A stretch of 20,608 nt of DNA from CALTSX01 sp051647685 (GTDB lineage Bacteria > Chlamydiota > Chlamydiia > Chlamydiales > CALTSX01), in contig JBOFEG010000033.1 of assembly GCA_051647685.1 (NCBI GenBank), positions 1 through 20,608 of the forward strand. Direction: 5' to 3'. Below the pieces are notes generated by a model that saw nothing but the letters and a program-made list of their open reading frames with translations, did no database searches and was not told the DNA's origin. Of the stretch, positions 1 through 7,891 are shown piece after piece. The position numbers and the translations under genes were made by a program. How positions within the stretch are numbered: position 1 is the stretch's first letter; each line of letters begins with the position of its first letter.

Positions 1-234
1 CACCCTACAGTAGAATTAGACGCTACAAAAAAACAAAGAGCGTTTCAAGAAAATTCTTTAATTTTTACTATTTTTAATAGCCTTTTACAATCAGAACTAA
101 GAAGAGAAATCCCGAGACTGTATAAACCAATCTCAATTAAGTATAATCCAATAAAATATAACCCAAATAATTACAAACTATTTGAAACCCTATTTAAAAA
201 AATAAAAGTATTTTATGACAATAAACGCAATTAA
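1..234 (+). CDS. C-terminal end of an unrecognised protein (5' truncated by the window)
   Basis: Reading frame 1 is open from the first base to a TAA at 232-234, giving the last 77 residues of a protein whose start lies outside the window. The tail is basic and rich in Lys, Asn, Tyr and Ile, with a short stretch in which the pattern Tyr-Asn-Pro recurs (around residues 48-55). It shows no membrane segment or family motif that I recognise. Its stop lies 20 bases inside the next gene, which starts at 215 in another frame. This overlap suggests the two are co-transcribed and translationally coupled, and it supports the frame being genuinely coding. Because it has no start in the window, automatic callers may miss it. 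No function is proposed. Confidence 0.6.
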   Translation, partial: HPTVELDATKKQRAFQENSLIFTIFNSLLQSELRREIPRLYKPISIKYNPIKYNPNNYKLFETLFKKIKVFYDNKRN

Positions 235-1507
235 TAACGAAAACAATTATCCCGATTCAATAAAATCATACGTTGTAGATACGGTAAGACAATCTGTATT
301 CAATAGCCCAATAGTAAAAACAGCTTTTGTCGCTTCTACAGTACTTGCTACAGGAATAGCAGCAGCCTATTTAGTAAAAAAGACAAAAGAAGCTATCCGA
401 GTAGTTATTGATAGACCACTACAAACAGCTTGTCTCACTGCTGCGGTATTTGCTACAGGAACTGTTATAGTTTATTATCCTGTCGAGTCTATGATCACAT
501 TTGTAGCGATAAGTTATATATTGCTGAACAGAAACTTATACACAAAAATACATGATACACATCAAATGGTTCTCAGTTTTTTTGATAGTCCATTCAAGGC
601 GATAGGTAATTTAACCGGTGGACCTAATAATTCAAAAAATAATATAAACTGGAATGATAATCAATCACTTTTGGGAATTACAAAGGCAGTAGAGCAGTTG
701 AACCTCGACGATTTAAAGCTTGGTAGTATAGCGTCTCTAGAAGATGAGATAATCTCAAGTGATACTGCGCTACCTATGGCGACGATAGAGCAAGCAGAAG
801 AGTTACACCTTGAGAATACCACGCTTGAGAGTACAGAGTCTTTAAAAGATGAGATAATCCCAAGTGCTACTGCTAAGGCAACTATAGAGCAAAATCAGAT
901 AATCCCAAGTGTTACTGTATTACCTATGGCGACGATAGAGCAAGCAGAAGAGTTACACCTTGAGAATACCACGCTTGAGAGTACAGAGTCTTTAGAAGAT
1001 GAGATAATCCCAAGTGCTACTGTATTACCTATGGCAACTATAGAGCAAGCAGAAGAGTTACACCTTGAGAATACCACGCTTGAGAGTACAGAGTCTTTAG
1101 ATGATAAAAGCTCAAATATAGATCAATCATTGTTGGGAATTGCAAAGACAATAAAGCAATTTAACTTTGAAGATCTAAAGCTTGTTAATCCAAAGCCTTT
1201 AGAGGATAATGTAAACGCAAATAATAACCCATCACCTTTAGGAATTACAAAGGCAGTAGAAGAATTTAATCTTCAAGATCTAAAGCTTGGCAGTCGAGAC
1301 ACCCTTGAATCATCTACTGGGTCAATTAAGCCTTTTCTATTTCCAACGCCAATAAAAAATATATATCCAAATAGCAATCCTACGGGAGCTTGGCCAACTA
1401 AACCTTTTAAAGTTATAAAAACAGTAAAGAATCCAGCTCCGAATGGTGGTCTACTACCGAAGTCTTACGGAAACTTATTAAAGTTAGTAAGAATAATCCC
1501 TAAGTAA
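215..1507 (+). CDS. Repeat-containing protein with hydrophobic N-terminal region; possible inclusion-membrane-type protein
   Basis: This 430-residue protein belongs to no family I recognise. Residues about 36-56, 70-87 and 90-105 are hydrophobic and could form two or three membrane segments, with a short Lys-rich loop (VKKTKEA) after the first. Residues 149-361 are acidic and repetitive. A block of about 23 residues around LLGITKAVEQ and DLKLGS occurs near 149-171, 303-325 and 338-360. Between the first two copies sits a 35-residue tandem unit (LPMATIEQAEELHLENTTLE and onward) in nearly identical copies. The tail (365-430) is basic and Pro-rich. The hydrophobic hairpin plus long cytosol-type region fits the bilobed layout of chlamydial Inc proteins (known for the phylum; here an inference). 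The start has no Shine-Dalgarno site, but it lies inside the preceding gene, so translation may be coupled. Confidence 0.8.
   Translation: MTINAINNENNYPDSIKSYVVDTVRQSVFNSPIVKTAFVASTVLATGIAAAYLVKKTKEAIRVVIDRPLQTACLTAAVFATGTVIVYYPVESMITFVAISYILLNRNLYTKIHDTHQMVLSFFDSPFKAIGNLTGGPNNSKNNINWNDNQSLLGITKAVEQLNLDDLKLGSIASLEDEIISSDTALPMATIEQAEELHLENTTLESTESLKDEIIPSATAKATIEQNQIIPSVTVLPMATIEQAEELHLENTTLESTESLEDEIIPSATVLPMATIEQAEELHLENTTLESTESLDDKSSNIDQSLLGIAKTIKQFNFEDLKLVNPKPLEDNVNANNNPSPLGITKAVEEFNLQDLKLGSRDTLESSTGSIKPFLFPTPIKNIYPNSNPTGAWPTKPFKVIKTVKNPAPNGGLLPKSYGNLLKLVRIIPK
659..1294 (+). repeat. Dispersed 23-residue repeat flanking the tandem array (three copies)
   Basis: A second repeat family is encoded at 659-727, 1121-1189 and 1226-1294. 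Each copy reads roughly LLGI(T/A)K, then a variable stretch, then N(L/F)(D/E/Q)DLKL. The copies are more diverged in DNA than the 105-bp units, so they are probably older. The first copy lies just before the tandem array and the other two follow it, so the 35-residue units seem to have expanded inside an older repeat series. Confidence 0.8.
770..1106 (+). repeat. In-frame 105-bp tandem repeats (35-residue unit)
   Basis: Three copies of a 105-bp unit begin at 770, 920 and 1025; the last is incomplete and loses similarity near 1106. The copies differ at only a few bases. Between the first and second lies a 45-bp element (875-919) that reads as the same unit with 60 bp removed from its middle: it keeps the ATIEQ start and the IIPS(A/V)T end. 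All changes are multiples of three, so the frame is kept. Near-identity at the DNA level points to recent duplication or continuing copy-number change. Confidence 0.9.
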
Positions 1508-1654
1508 ATTTTTGCTGATAATAGTCAGCTGCAATTTATCACAGTTTTGTAGAGAAAGCCCTATTCCAAGTTTAATGCTATATTATGTTTTTAATATCAT
1601 AGTATAAATAATGCGACCTATAGTATATTACTCCAAATAATTATATAAATTAGT

Positions 1655-2689
1655 ATGCTCGTACTTGGAATTGAATCTACTTGTGATGAAACAAGTGTCG
1701 GAATTGTCGAGAGTGGCAAGAAAATTCTATCGCTTGTAACAGCTTCGCAATCTAATCTACACAAACGCTATGGCGGGGTCTTCCCAGAGCTCGCATCTAG
1801 AGAACATGCAAGTGCTGTCCTACCAGTAATTGATCAAGCGCTGAAAGATGCAAAAATTTCTCATAAAGAACTCTCTCTGATTAGTGTCGCCAATGAACCC
1901 GGACTTATGGGAGCTCTTCTTGTCGGAGCTTATACAGCTAAAGCACTGAGTTTTGCTTGGGAATTGCCTTTGGTGGGAGTGCACCATGTCATGGCTCACA
2001 GTTATGCTGCGATGATGTGTACTGATGAGTCTGTTTATCCATCTATTGGCCTCGTTGTTTCAGGAGGTCATACGGTACTCTTTAAAATCTCCGATGTCGC
2101 TTCCTATACTGTAATTAGCTCAAGCACCGATGATGCGATGGGTGAGTGTTTTGATAAAGTTGCTGGATTACTGGATTTGCCCTATCCAGGAGGTCCTCAA
2201 ATAGAAAAGCTCGCGCAAGGGATGGATGAGAATGCTTATTCATTAAGTGCTGGCAAGGTTCGGGGAAGTCCCCTCTCTTTTTCGTTTAGTGGACTTAAAA
2301 CACAAACTCTCTATAAGGCGAAAGGGCAAAATAGCTTGAAAAGTCACCCAACTCTACTTAGCGATCGAGAACGAGGGAATTTAGCAGCGAGTTTTCAACG
2401 AGTGATTTGCACAGATGTGGTCGATAAAAGCCTACTTGCCTGCCAGCTCCACGAGTGCCGAACGATTTATGTCGGTGGCGGCGTTGCCCAAAATAGGTAT
2501 TTTCAAGAATTATTTAGAGCGCGAGCATCCAAAGGTATCTCAATTCACTTTCCAAGCCGCGCACTTTGTGCGGATAATGGAGCTATGATCGCGGGACTCG
2601 GGTTTCAACTATATAAAAAAAAGGCTCAATTAAGCGATGAGATACTGATCTGTCGGCCTACTGGTAAATGCTCTCTTTTTTCTTCTTGA
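1655..2689 (+). CDS. tsaD: tRNA N6-adenosine threonylcarbamoyltransferase TsaD
   Basis: TsaD (Kae1/Gcp family) transfers the threonylcarbamoyl group from threonylcarbamoyl-AMP to A37 of ANN-decoding tRNAs, working in the cytoplasm with TsaB and TsaE. The 344 residues match the usual bacterial length (E. coli 337). Visible landmarks are the N-terminal IESTCDETS (6-14), the HHVMAH metal site with His111 and His115 (the same numbers as in E. coli), the SGGH loop (136-139), YPGGP (177-181), FSFSGLKTQ (209-217), GGGVAQN (274-280) and the C-terminal metal-binding segment ADNGAM with Asp307. All key residues are present. There is no Shine-Dalgarno site before the ATG, and the 147-base upstream gap suggests its own promoter. 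Neither tsaB nor tsaE is adjacent. Confidence 0.97.
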   Translation: MLVLGIESTCDETSVGIVESGKKILSLVTASQSNLHKRYGGVFPELASREHASAVLPVIDQALKDAKISHKELSLISVANEPGLMGALLVGAYTAKALSFAWELPLVGVHHVMAHSYAAMMCTDESVYPSIGLVVSGGHTVLFKISDVASYTVISSSTDDAMGECFDKVAGLLDLPYPGGPQIEKLAQGMDENAYSLSAGKVRGSPLSFSFSGLKTQTLYKAKGQNSLKSHPTLLSDRERGNLAASFQRVICTDVVDKSLLACQLHECRTIYVGGGVAQNRYFQELFRARASKGISIHFPSRALCADNGAMIAGLGFQLYKKKAQLSDEILICRPTGKCSLFSS

Positions 2690-2715
2690 GACTTAACCAA
2701 AAAAGAGGGTAAAAT
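2686..2715 (+). promoter_or_regulatory. Candidate sigma-70-type promoter for rpmG and the downstream cluster
   Basis: TTGAGA (2686-2691) and TAAAAT (2710-2715) are separated by 18 bases, and each differs from consensus at one position. The -35 box overlaps the tsaD stop codon. The predicted transcript would start near 2722, leaving about 30 bases of leader that includes the rpmG Shine-Dalgarno site. It was identified by eye only. Confidence 0.4.
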
Positions 2716-2752
2716 TCAGCGGAAGTTTTATCGAAATATCGAAGGATGCCCC

Positions 2753-2917
2753 ATGGCTAAGAAAAAAAGCACCCGCACACTCATTAAATTAAAGAGTACG
2801 GAGAGTCCAGAGGTTTATTGGACTGTAAAGAATAAGACAAATACCACAGATAGATTGTCGCTTAAAAAATTTGATAAGAAATTGAGAAAACACGTACTCT
2901 TTAAAGAAGCTAAGTAA
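2753..2917 (+). CDS. rpmG: 50S ribosomal protein L33
   Basis: This short gene encodes 54 residues, the usual size for L33 (50-55), and starts with MAKKKSTRTLIKL. It continues with the family pattern of a Tyr/Trp turn (VYWTVKNKTN), then LSLKKFDKKLRKHVLFKEAK, which closely follows E. coli L33 (LKKFDP..RQHV.YKEAK). It has no cysteine, so it is the zinc-independent type. A good Shine-Dalgarno sequence, AAGGA (2742-2746), sits 6 bases before the ATG. L33 binds 23S rRNA near the ribosomal E site. Gene order L33 - LolC/E-type permease - LolD-type ATPase is also what I recall from Chlamydia, which supports both the identification and the chlamydial affiliation. It is easily missed because of its length. 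Confidence 0.95.
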   Translation: MAKKKSTRTLIKLKSTESPEVYWTVKNKTNTTDRLSLKKFDKKLRKHVLFKEAK

Positions 2918-2933
2918 TTCATTTACAAAATAA

Positions 2934-4409
2934 ATGAGAATTTCTATGTTTGAATTCTCTGTAATGAAAAGATTTCTCTCATCGGGAGGTAGAAAAGGCT
3001 CAACTGGTCTCATTACCTTTATTTCGCTCTTTGTCATTGCATCAATCGTTTGGTTAACCCTCGTTTTTTTTTCCGTGATGGATGGAATAGAGGCGCGCTG
3101 GCTTGAGAAATTTACAATCCTTCACCCCCCTTTGCGCGTAATTCCTACCGCTACTTATTACTCCTCTTATTATTATAATATAGACACTGTGAGCAGTAAA
3201 TCGGACTATTCTACTAAGTCTCTTAGGGAGAAACTGGCCTCTGATAGAGCGGACCCTTATTTACCCGATAGGGATATGGAAATTCCTGCTCACTGGGCTC
3301 CCCCTATACATAAGGAAAACGGGGAATTGCGAGATCTCGTTTGCGATGCCCGAGATGTGATTGGAAAGGTTTGTCTCTCTTATGCAAATACAGAGGTATC
3401 TGATTATGAAATGGGAGCGGCACTGCTCCACCTGACTACATCGGAGGGTCCGATATCACAAATCGCCTATCTCGGCTCTTTTCCAAACTCTATGAAGTCT
3501 TTCTCCCGATTAGAAATTTCTCCAAATACTACTGAACTATCGACTTTGCTTCTCCAAAATCACCATGGAAGAAGTGGGGTTGTGCTGCCCTCTCATTTTC
3601 AATCAAACGGAGTTTCTATTGGTGATAGTGGATATATATCCTACAGTATGGAGGGAGGATTCACTCTTCAGGAAAATAGGGCTCCCATTTATGTGGCTGG
3701 ATTTTATGACCCAGGTCCAATTTCTATTGGGATGAATTACCTTTTCGTTCCTCAAAATATTATAGATTCTGTGAAAGCCAGCCCGGTTGATTATCTACTA
3801 GATACGAGCCGGGCTAATGGATTTGGAATATGGACGCATAATCTAAACAAAACCGTAGAGATGCAACATGCGATTGAAAAGGAACTGCAAAATGCAAAAC
3901 TCGACTGCTTTTGGAAAGTTTCTCACTTTTCCGAATACCCCTTTATAAAAAATCTAATGCAACAATTTCAAAGCGACCGATATTTATTTTCTCTGGTCAG
4001 TGGGTTAATTCTTCTCGTCGCCTGCAGCAATATTTGTTCTCTATTAATTTTATTGATCAATAATAAGAAAAAAGAAATTGCAATTCTAACTGTTATGGGA
4101 GCGTCAAAAGGCAGCATTGTCGCAATTTTTTCTGCATGTGGTTTATGTATTGGACTATTTAGCACAGGGATTGGATTTGGACTCGCTTCCCTTACCATCC
4201 GAAATATCTCCCCTCTTATACGCGGTATTAGCGCGTTGCAAGGACACCCCTTACTCGATCCTGCCCTTTATCAATCACTTCCAAAGAATCTTAGTCTGCG
4301 CGCCTCTCTATTTGTCTCTATCGCAACGCCACTGTGCGCAACTCTGGCCAGTCTAATTCCATTGCTTACGCTGCGACATATAGACCCGAAAGAAACATTG
4401 CAATCATAG
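2934..4409 (+). CDS. lolE: LolC/LolE-type lipoprotein-releasing ABC transporter permease
   Basis: This 491-residue protein has the MacB/FtsX-superfamily layout of LolC/E: one N-terminal membrane helix (about 25-48), a large extracytoplasmic domain (about 50-345), then three helices (about 350-375, 392-417, 457-477). Between helices 2 and 3 is the cytosolic signature KKKEIAILTVMGASKGSI, and the C-terminus ends DPKETLQS, as is typical. With the ATPase encoded next, it would extract lipoproteins from the inner membrane and hand them on toward the outer membrane. Only one permease gene is present, so it may act as a homodimer; the alternative is a related MacB-like exporter. The periplasmic part is about 90 residues longer than in E. 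coli LolC. The first ATG (2934) has no Shine-Dalgarno site; a second at 2946 is preceded by GAGAA and is an equally good start (487 residues). Confidence 0.85.
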   Translation: MRISMFEFSVMKRFLSSGGRKGSTGLITFISLFVIASIVWLTLVFFSVMDGIEARWLEKFTILHPPLRVIPTATYYSSYYYNIDTVSSKSDYSTKSLREKLASDRADPYLPDRDMEIPAHWAPPIHKENGELRDLVCDARDVIGKVCLSYANTEVSDYEMGAALLHLTTSEGPISQIAYLGSFPNSMKSFSRLEISPNTTELSTLLLQNHHGRSGVVLPSHFQSNGVSIGDSGYISYSMEGGFTLQENRAPIYVAGFYDPGPISIGMNYLFVPQNIIDSVKASPVDYLLDTSRANGFGIWTHNLNKTVEMQHAIEKELQNAKLDCFWKVSHFSEYPFIKNLMQQFQSDRYLFSLVSGLILLVACSNICSLLILLINNKKKEIAILTVMGASKGSIVAIFSACGLCIGLFSTGIGFGLASLTIRNISPLIRGISALQGHPLLDPALYQSLPKNLSLRASLFVSIATPLCATLASLIPLLTLRHIDPKETLQS

Positions 4410-4418
4410 GTGTTTTTC

Positions 4419-5120
4419 ATGCAAGAACCATTACTCGCGGCCAAGAACCTTTGGAAGAGATTCGAGCGTCCAAAGTCATTTGACGTATTACAAGGAATCG
4501 ATTTAACAATATATAAAGGAGAAACAGTAGCTTTAGTTGGCCCCTCAGGATCTGGAAAGAGCACCCTCCTTAGCCTTTTAGCCGCTCTCGATCGACCCAC
4601 TTCCGGCAGTGTAATGATCATGGGTAAATCAATAGAGCAATGGAATGTATCAATTCTCCGCAACCAAATATTTGGATTTGTCTTTCAGCAATACCATTTA
4701 TTAGAGGAATACAGCGTGCTTGAAAATATTCTTATGCCAGCCTATATCGGTAGACAATCCATTGCAAAAAACAGTAAAACCTACCTGTTTGCTAACGGGC
4801 TTTTAGAAAAAATAGGAATGCTGGATCAAAAACATTTTCCAGTGAAACAATTATCGGGAGGAGAACAACAAAGAGTAGCTATTGCAAGAGCCCTGTCTAA
4901 TAATCCATCGATTCTTTTTGCCGATGAACCTTCGGGCAACTTAGATGAAAAAAATTCAGCAATAATCTATGAATTATTATTTTCCTTTTGTACTTCTATG
5001 AATAAAGCGCTCATCATTGTAACACATGATAGAAATCTGGCAGCTTTATGCGATCGAGTGCTTTATCTGGAATCTGGAAAACTTTCCACTGCAAAAGCAC
5101 ATGAGGTAATCGGGGTATGA
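4419..5120 (+). CDS. lolD: LolD-type lipoprotein-releasing ABC transporter ATP-binding protein
   Basis: The 233-residue ATPase has every ABC landmark: Walker A GPSGSGKST (41-49), Q-loop Gln90, signature LSGGEQQ (145-151), Walker B ILFADEPSGNLD (165-176) and the H-loop His203 in IIVTHD. The spacing and the form 'ADEPSGNLD' are typical of the LolD/MacB/FtsE branch. It energises the permease encoded just upstream. I chose the ATG at 4419 because AGGTG (4408-4412) lies 6 bases before it and because the protein then starts like other LolD proteins (MQEPLLAAKNLWKRF). A GTG at 4410, directly after the permease stop, is in frame but has no ribosome-binding site. The stop overlaps the next start by 4 bases (ATGA), which implies translational coupling. 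Confidence 0.92.
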   Translation: MQEPLLAAKNLWKRFERPKSFDVLQGIDLTIYKGETVALVGPSGSGKSTLLSLLAALDRPTSGSVMIMGKSIEQWNVSILRNQIFGFVFQQYHLLEEYSVLENILMPAYIGRQSIAKNSKTYLFANGLLEKIGMLDQKHFPVKQLSGGEQQRVAIARALSNNPSILFADEPSGNLDEKNSAIIYELLFSFCTSMNKALIIVTHDRNLAALCDRVLYLESGKLSTAKAHEVIGV

Positions 5121-6502
5121 ATATCACAATTATTGGAATGGGTTACGTCGGACTGGTCGCTGGCGTTTGTTTTGCAGAGATGGGACACACTGTTATCGGT
5201 CTAGACATCGATATGGATAGGGTAGATCAATTATTGATTGGTAACGTTCCCCTATATGAGCCGGGTCTCAAAGAACTTTTGCAAAAGAATATAGCGGAGG
5301 GGCGAATCTCTTTTACAAGCAGCTATCGCTTTGCTGTTTCTGCGTCCCTACTGATTTTTTTGGCGCTACCGACTCCTTCGAATAAGGATGGTTCTGTAAA
5401 TTTATCCTATATATTTTCTGCTGCAGGCGAAATTGCCCAATATATGGACAGTTATAAACTGATTATCAATAAATCAACTGCGCCAGTCGGAACTGTATGC
5501 GCTATCAAAAATCACATTGATGAATTATTATTTGAACGCGGAGCTGACGTTTCTTTTGACGTAGGATGCAACCCAGAATTTTTAAAAGAGGGCAGCGCTT
5601 TGCAAGATTTCTTAAAACCAGACCGCATTATTATTGGAAGTGATAGCGAGACTGTGCGTGAGTATTTGAGCGAAATTTATTCTGGTTTTATTCTATCGAG
5701 AGATAGGATCATCCATATGAGTATTAGAGCGGCAGAACTCACAAAATATGTCTCTAATGCTATGTTGAGTTGTCGAATTTCCTTTATGAATGAAATAGCA
5801 GGTTTATGCGAAGCGATGCAGGTCAATATACAGGACATTCGAAAGGGGCTTGGATCTGATTCTAGAATAGGACCTGCTTTTTTATATGCCGGAGTTGGAT
5901 TTGGCGGCTCTTGCTTTCCAAAAGATCTTCGCGCTCTTAGAGGTTTTGCAAAAAAGTGCGACGTTCCCTCTCTTATGTTAGATGCGATTTGGCAAGTCAA
6001 TATCCATCAAAAAGCGGTGCTTTATGAGAAATTGCGAGAACTATTCTATGACTATGGAGGTCTCTCGAACAAGGTTATTGCTATTTGGGGACTCGCCTTT
6101 AAACCGGATACAGATGATATGCGAGAGGCACCCTCTCTCGATTTAATTCAATCTCTGCAGAAAAGTGGATCTATGCTGCAGTTGTTCGATCCAGTGGCGA
6201 TGTCAAAGGCAAAATTACTTCTTCCCTCCGTTAAAAATCTGATTTTTTGTTCCAGCGAGAAACTTGCCGCAACTGGCGCTGATGCCGTCTGTCTCGTAAC
6301 GGAATGGAAACAATTTCGCTACATTAACATGCGACAAATTTATTCCGTGATGCGAAGGAAATTTTTCTTAGATGGAAGAAACCAATATTGCCCTGACAAT
6401 ATGAAAAAACTTGGCTTTATTTACTCGGGTATCGGTACCTGTGCATCCCCCAATCCCAGCTATGAGCGAGATAGTAGCGATGTTTCCACTTGCAGAAATT
6501 GA
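5117..6502 (+). CDS. ugd: UDP-glucose 6-dehydrogenase
   Basis: The enzyme oxidises UDP-glucose to UDP-glucuronate in two NAD+-dependent steps. The 461 residues cover the N-terminal Rossmann domain (GMGYVGLVAG, 7-16, with the acidic Asp30 and Asp32 after the second strand), the NPEFLKEG segment (152-159), the central dimer helix with Lys210 and Asn214, the catalytic loop GFGGSCFPKD with Cys266, and the C-terminal UDP-binding domain with FKPDTDDMREAPS. All catalytic residues seem intact. The last 30 or so residues (CASPNPSYERDSS...) extend beyond the usual fold and look disordered. It is coupled to the ATPase gene by an ATGA overlap. No glycosyltransferase or epimerase that would use UDP-glucuronate is encoded in the window, so its end product is unknown. 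UDP-mannose-type relatives cannot be fully excluded. Confidence 0.93.
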   Translation: MNITIIGMGYVGLVAGVCFAEMGHTVIGLDIDMDRVDQLLIGNVPLYEPGLKELLQKNIAEGRISFTSSYRFAVSASLLIFLALPTPSNKDGSVNLSYIFSAAGEIAQYMDSYKLIINKSTAPVGTVCAIKNHIDELLFERGADVSFDVGCNPEFLKEGSALQDFLKPDRIIIGSDSETVREYLSEIYSGFILSRDRIIHMSIRAAELTKYVSNAMLSCRISFMNEIAGLCEAMQVNIQDIRKGLGSDSRIGPAFLYAGVGFGGSCFPKDLRALRGFAKKCDVPSLMLDAIWQVNIHQKAVLYEKLRELFYDYGGLSNKVIAIWGLAFKPDTDDMREAPSLDLIQSLQKSGSMLQLFDPVAMSKAKLLLPSVKNLIFCSSEKLAATGADAVCLVTEWKQFRYINMRQIYSVMRRKFFLDGRNQYCPDNMKKLGFIYSGIGTCASPNPSYERDSSDVSTCRN

Positions 6503-6568
6503 TTTTGCAAGGTATATCTAAAAATTCTGTTTTTTTTATAACTACAGCAAGAAGGCCTAGATAGTCTT

Positions 6569-7108
6569 TTGAATATTCGAATACATTGGACTTTAATCAT
6601 TTTTCTGTTAGCGCAAAGCGCTATAGCCGCTATCTTTTTTCCCATACTTTTCCCCAATGTTCGCTTTGTATTCTTTGCTCCTCTCCAAGCTTTTCTATTT
6701 ATACGCTCTCCTCTCGTTCTTTCTCTTTGGGTTTCTCTATTCATTGGACTCTTTCTCGATTGTACGACTACTTCTTTTCCATTTGGAATCCACACCATTT
6801 TATGTGTTGCCATTGCGTTCCTGATGTATGGCAGAAAGAAACACTTCTTTGAGGAAAAAATTTTTTCATGGGTACTTTATTCCGCTTTGATTTCCTCTCT
6901 TTACACGGCCCTTTTATTTTTCTGTAACCTTTTAGTCAATGTGCCCCCTCCTCTATCCCTTCGGGGTATTTTTTCCGATATGGTTATTATGGCGATTATA
7001 GATGGAATCTATACCCTAATTTGGTTTAAATTACCGATGTATATAATCAACCGTTTACAGCATTTATTTGTAAAGGACCCGAGCTATGAAATCCCACTTA
7101 AGAGCTGA
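6569..7108 (+). CDS. Small polytopic membrane protein, MreD-like
   Basis: This 179-residue, very hydrophobic protein has about five membrane segments (roughly 8-28, 33-62, 73-88, 98-121, 134-155) and a short basic C-terminus. Segments GLFLDCTTTS (60-69) and FPFGIHTI (70-77) resemble the MreD pattern, in which a Gly-Leu-x-x-Asp turn precedes a Gly-x-(His/Asn) turn. MreD is a small inner-membrane partner of MreB and MreC in cell-wall synthesis. The match is weak and mreB and mreC are not adjacent, so the assignment is tentative. The only sensible start is TTG at 6569, preceded by GAAGG (6551-6555) at a rather long distance; an in-frame stop lies at 6539, and the next in-frame ATG would remove half of the protein. 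Its 3' end overlaps the next gene by 23 bases. Confidence 0.65.
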   Translation: MNIRIHWTLIIFLLAQSAIAAIFFPILFPNVRFVFFAPLQAFLFIRSPLVLSLWVSLFIGLFLDCTTTSFPFGIHTILCVAIAFLMYGRKKHFFEEKIFSWVLYSALISSLYTALLFFCNLLVNVPPPLSLRGIFSDMVIMAIIDGIYTLIWFKLPMYIINRLQHLFVKDPSYEIPLKS

Positions 7109-7886
7109 GACAATTTTAGCGAGACAGACAGCTCTTGCTGCAGGTCGGCTACTCGAAAAAGGTTTTGGAGGAACTTTTGCTATCGATTCTAAGGTAGGAC
7201 AGCATAACTTAGTTACCGAATTTGATAATACGAGCGAGGAGTTAATTATAAAACAAATTCAAAAACAGTATCCAAACCATAGTTTTTTATGTGAGGAAAG
7301 AGGTTGGCAGGGAGACCAAACGGAGCATTTATGGATTATTGATCCGCTAGATGGAACCGTAAACTTTGCCCATAATATTCCCGTATATTGCGTAAGCATC
7401 GCGTATGCAAGAGACGGTGATATTGTTTCGGCAGCTATTTATCATCCTAGCGTAAAGGAACTCTTTGTAGCAGAAAAAGGGAAAGGCGCCACCTTAAATG
7501 GAAAACCAATTTTTGTCACTTCTACTCCTAATATTGAAGATGCTATTTTTGGGACAGGGTTTCCCTATAATGTCCATCAAAATCCCTTGCATTGCATCGA
7601 ACAGTTTGCTCACATTATCCGCAAGGGAATTCCAGTCCGACGGATGGGCGCTGCTGCAATCGATCTAAGTTATGTGGCTGCGGGTAGATATGACGCATTT
7701 TGGGAAGTATCTTTGCAGCCGTGGGACTATGCTGCGGGAAAATTACTCGTGGAAGAGGCTGGAGGTACTTTTACCACTCTCGATGGAGAGAAGTATGCTC
7801 CCACTAGTAATTATGTAGCGGGATCCGTTGTTGCCAGTAATACCCACATTCACAAATCTCTTTTAAAGATGTTAACGCTTGAGTAA
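7086..7886 (+). CDS. suhB: Inositol-1-monophosphatase family protein (SuhB-like)
   Basis: This 266-residue Mg2+-dependent phosphatase has both family signatures. The first is WIIDPLDGTVNFAH (83-96), with metal ligands Asp86 and Asp89, preceded by Glu70 in CEERG. The second is WDYAAGKLLVEEAGG (213-227), with Asp214. These positions correspond to Glu70, Asp90, Asp93 and Asp220 of the human enzyme. The length is standard. Substrates in this family include inositol phosphates, fructose-1,6-bisphosphate and 3'-phosphoadenosine phosphates, so the substrate cannot be read from sequence alone; the SuhB label reflects general similarity. The start lies inside the preceding gene (23-base overlap) and folD follows after 5 bases, which places it firmly in the cluster. 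Confidence 0.92.
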   Translation: MKSHLRAETILARQTALAAGRLLEKGFGGTFAIDSKVGQHNLVTEFDNTSEELIIKQIQKQYPNHSFLCEERGWQGDQTEHLWIIDPLDGTVNFAHNIPVYCVSIAYARDGDIVSAAIYHPSVKELFVAEKGKGATLNGKPIFVTSTPNIEDAIFGTGFPYNVHQNPLHCIEQFAHIIRKGIPVRRMGAAAIDLSYVAAGRYDAFWEVSLQPWDYAAGKLLVEEAGGTFTTLDGEKYAPTSNYVAGSVVASNTHIHKSLLKMLTLE

Positions 7887-7891
7887 AAACG

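Noticed and set aside
895..1077. Minus-strand reading frame opposite the tandem repeats
   Set aside because: It is itself only the complement of the repeat units, without a start signal, and lies inside the plus-strand gene.
1514..1529. GCTGA-TAATAG-TCAGC stem-loop as a terminator of the repeat-protein gene
   Set aside because: Only 5 bp and no clear T-run follows, so it is too weak to call.
2673..2707. CTCTTTTTT / AAAAAAGAG inverted repeat around the tsaD stop as a terminator
   Set aside because: The stem is almost pure A-T with a 17-base loop and no U-tail; it also overlaps the candidate rpmG promoter.
4410..4418. GTG start for the LolD-type ATPase
   Set aside because: No ribosome-binding site precedes it, whereas AGGTG is well placed for the ATG at 4419.
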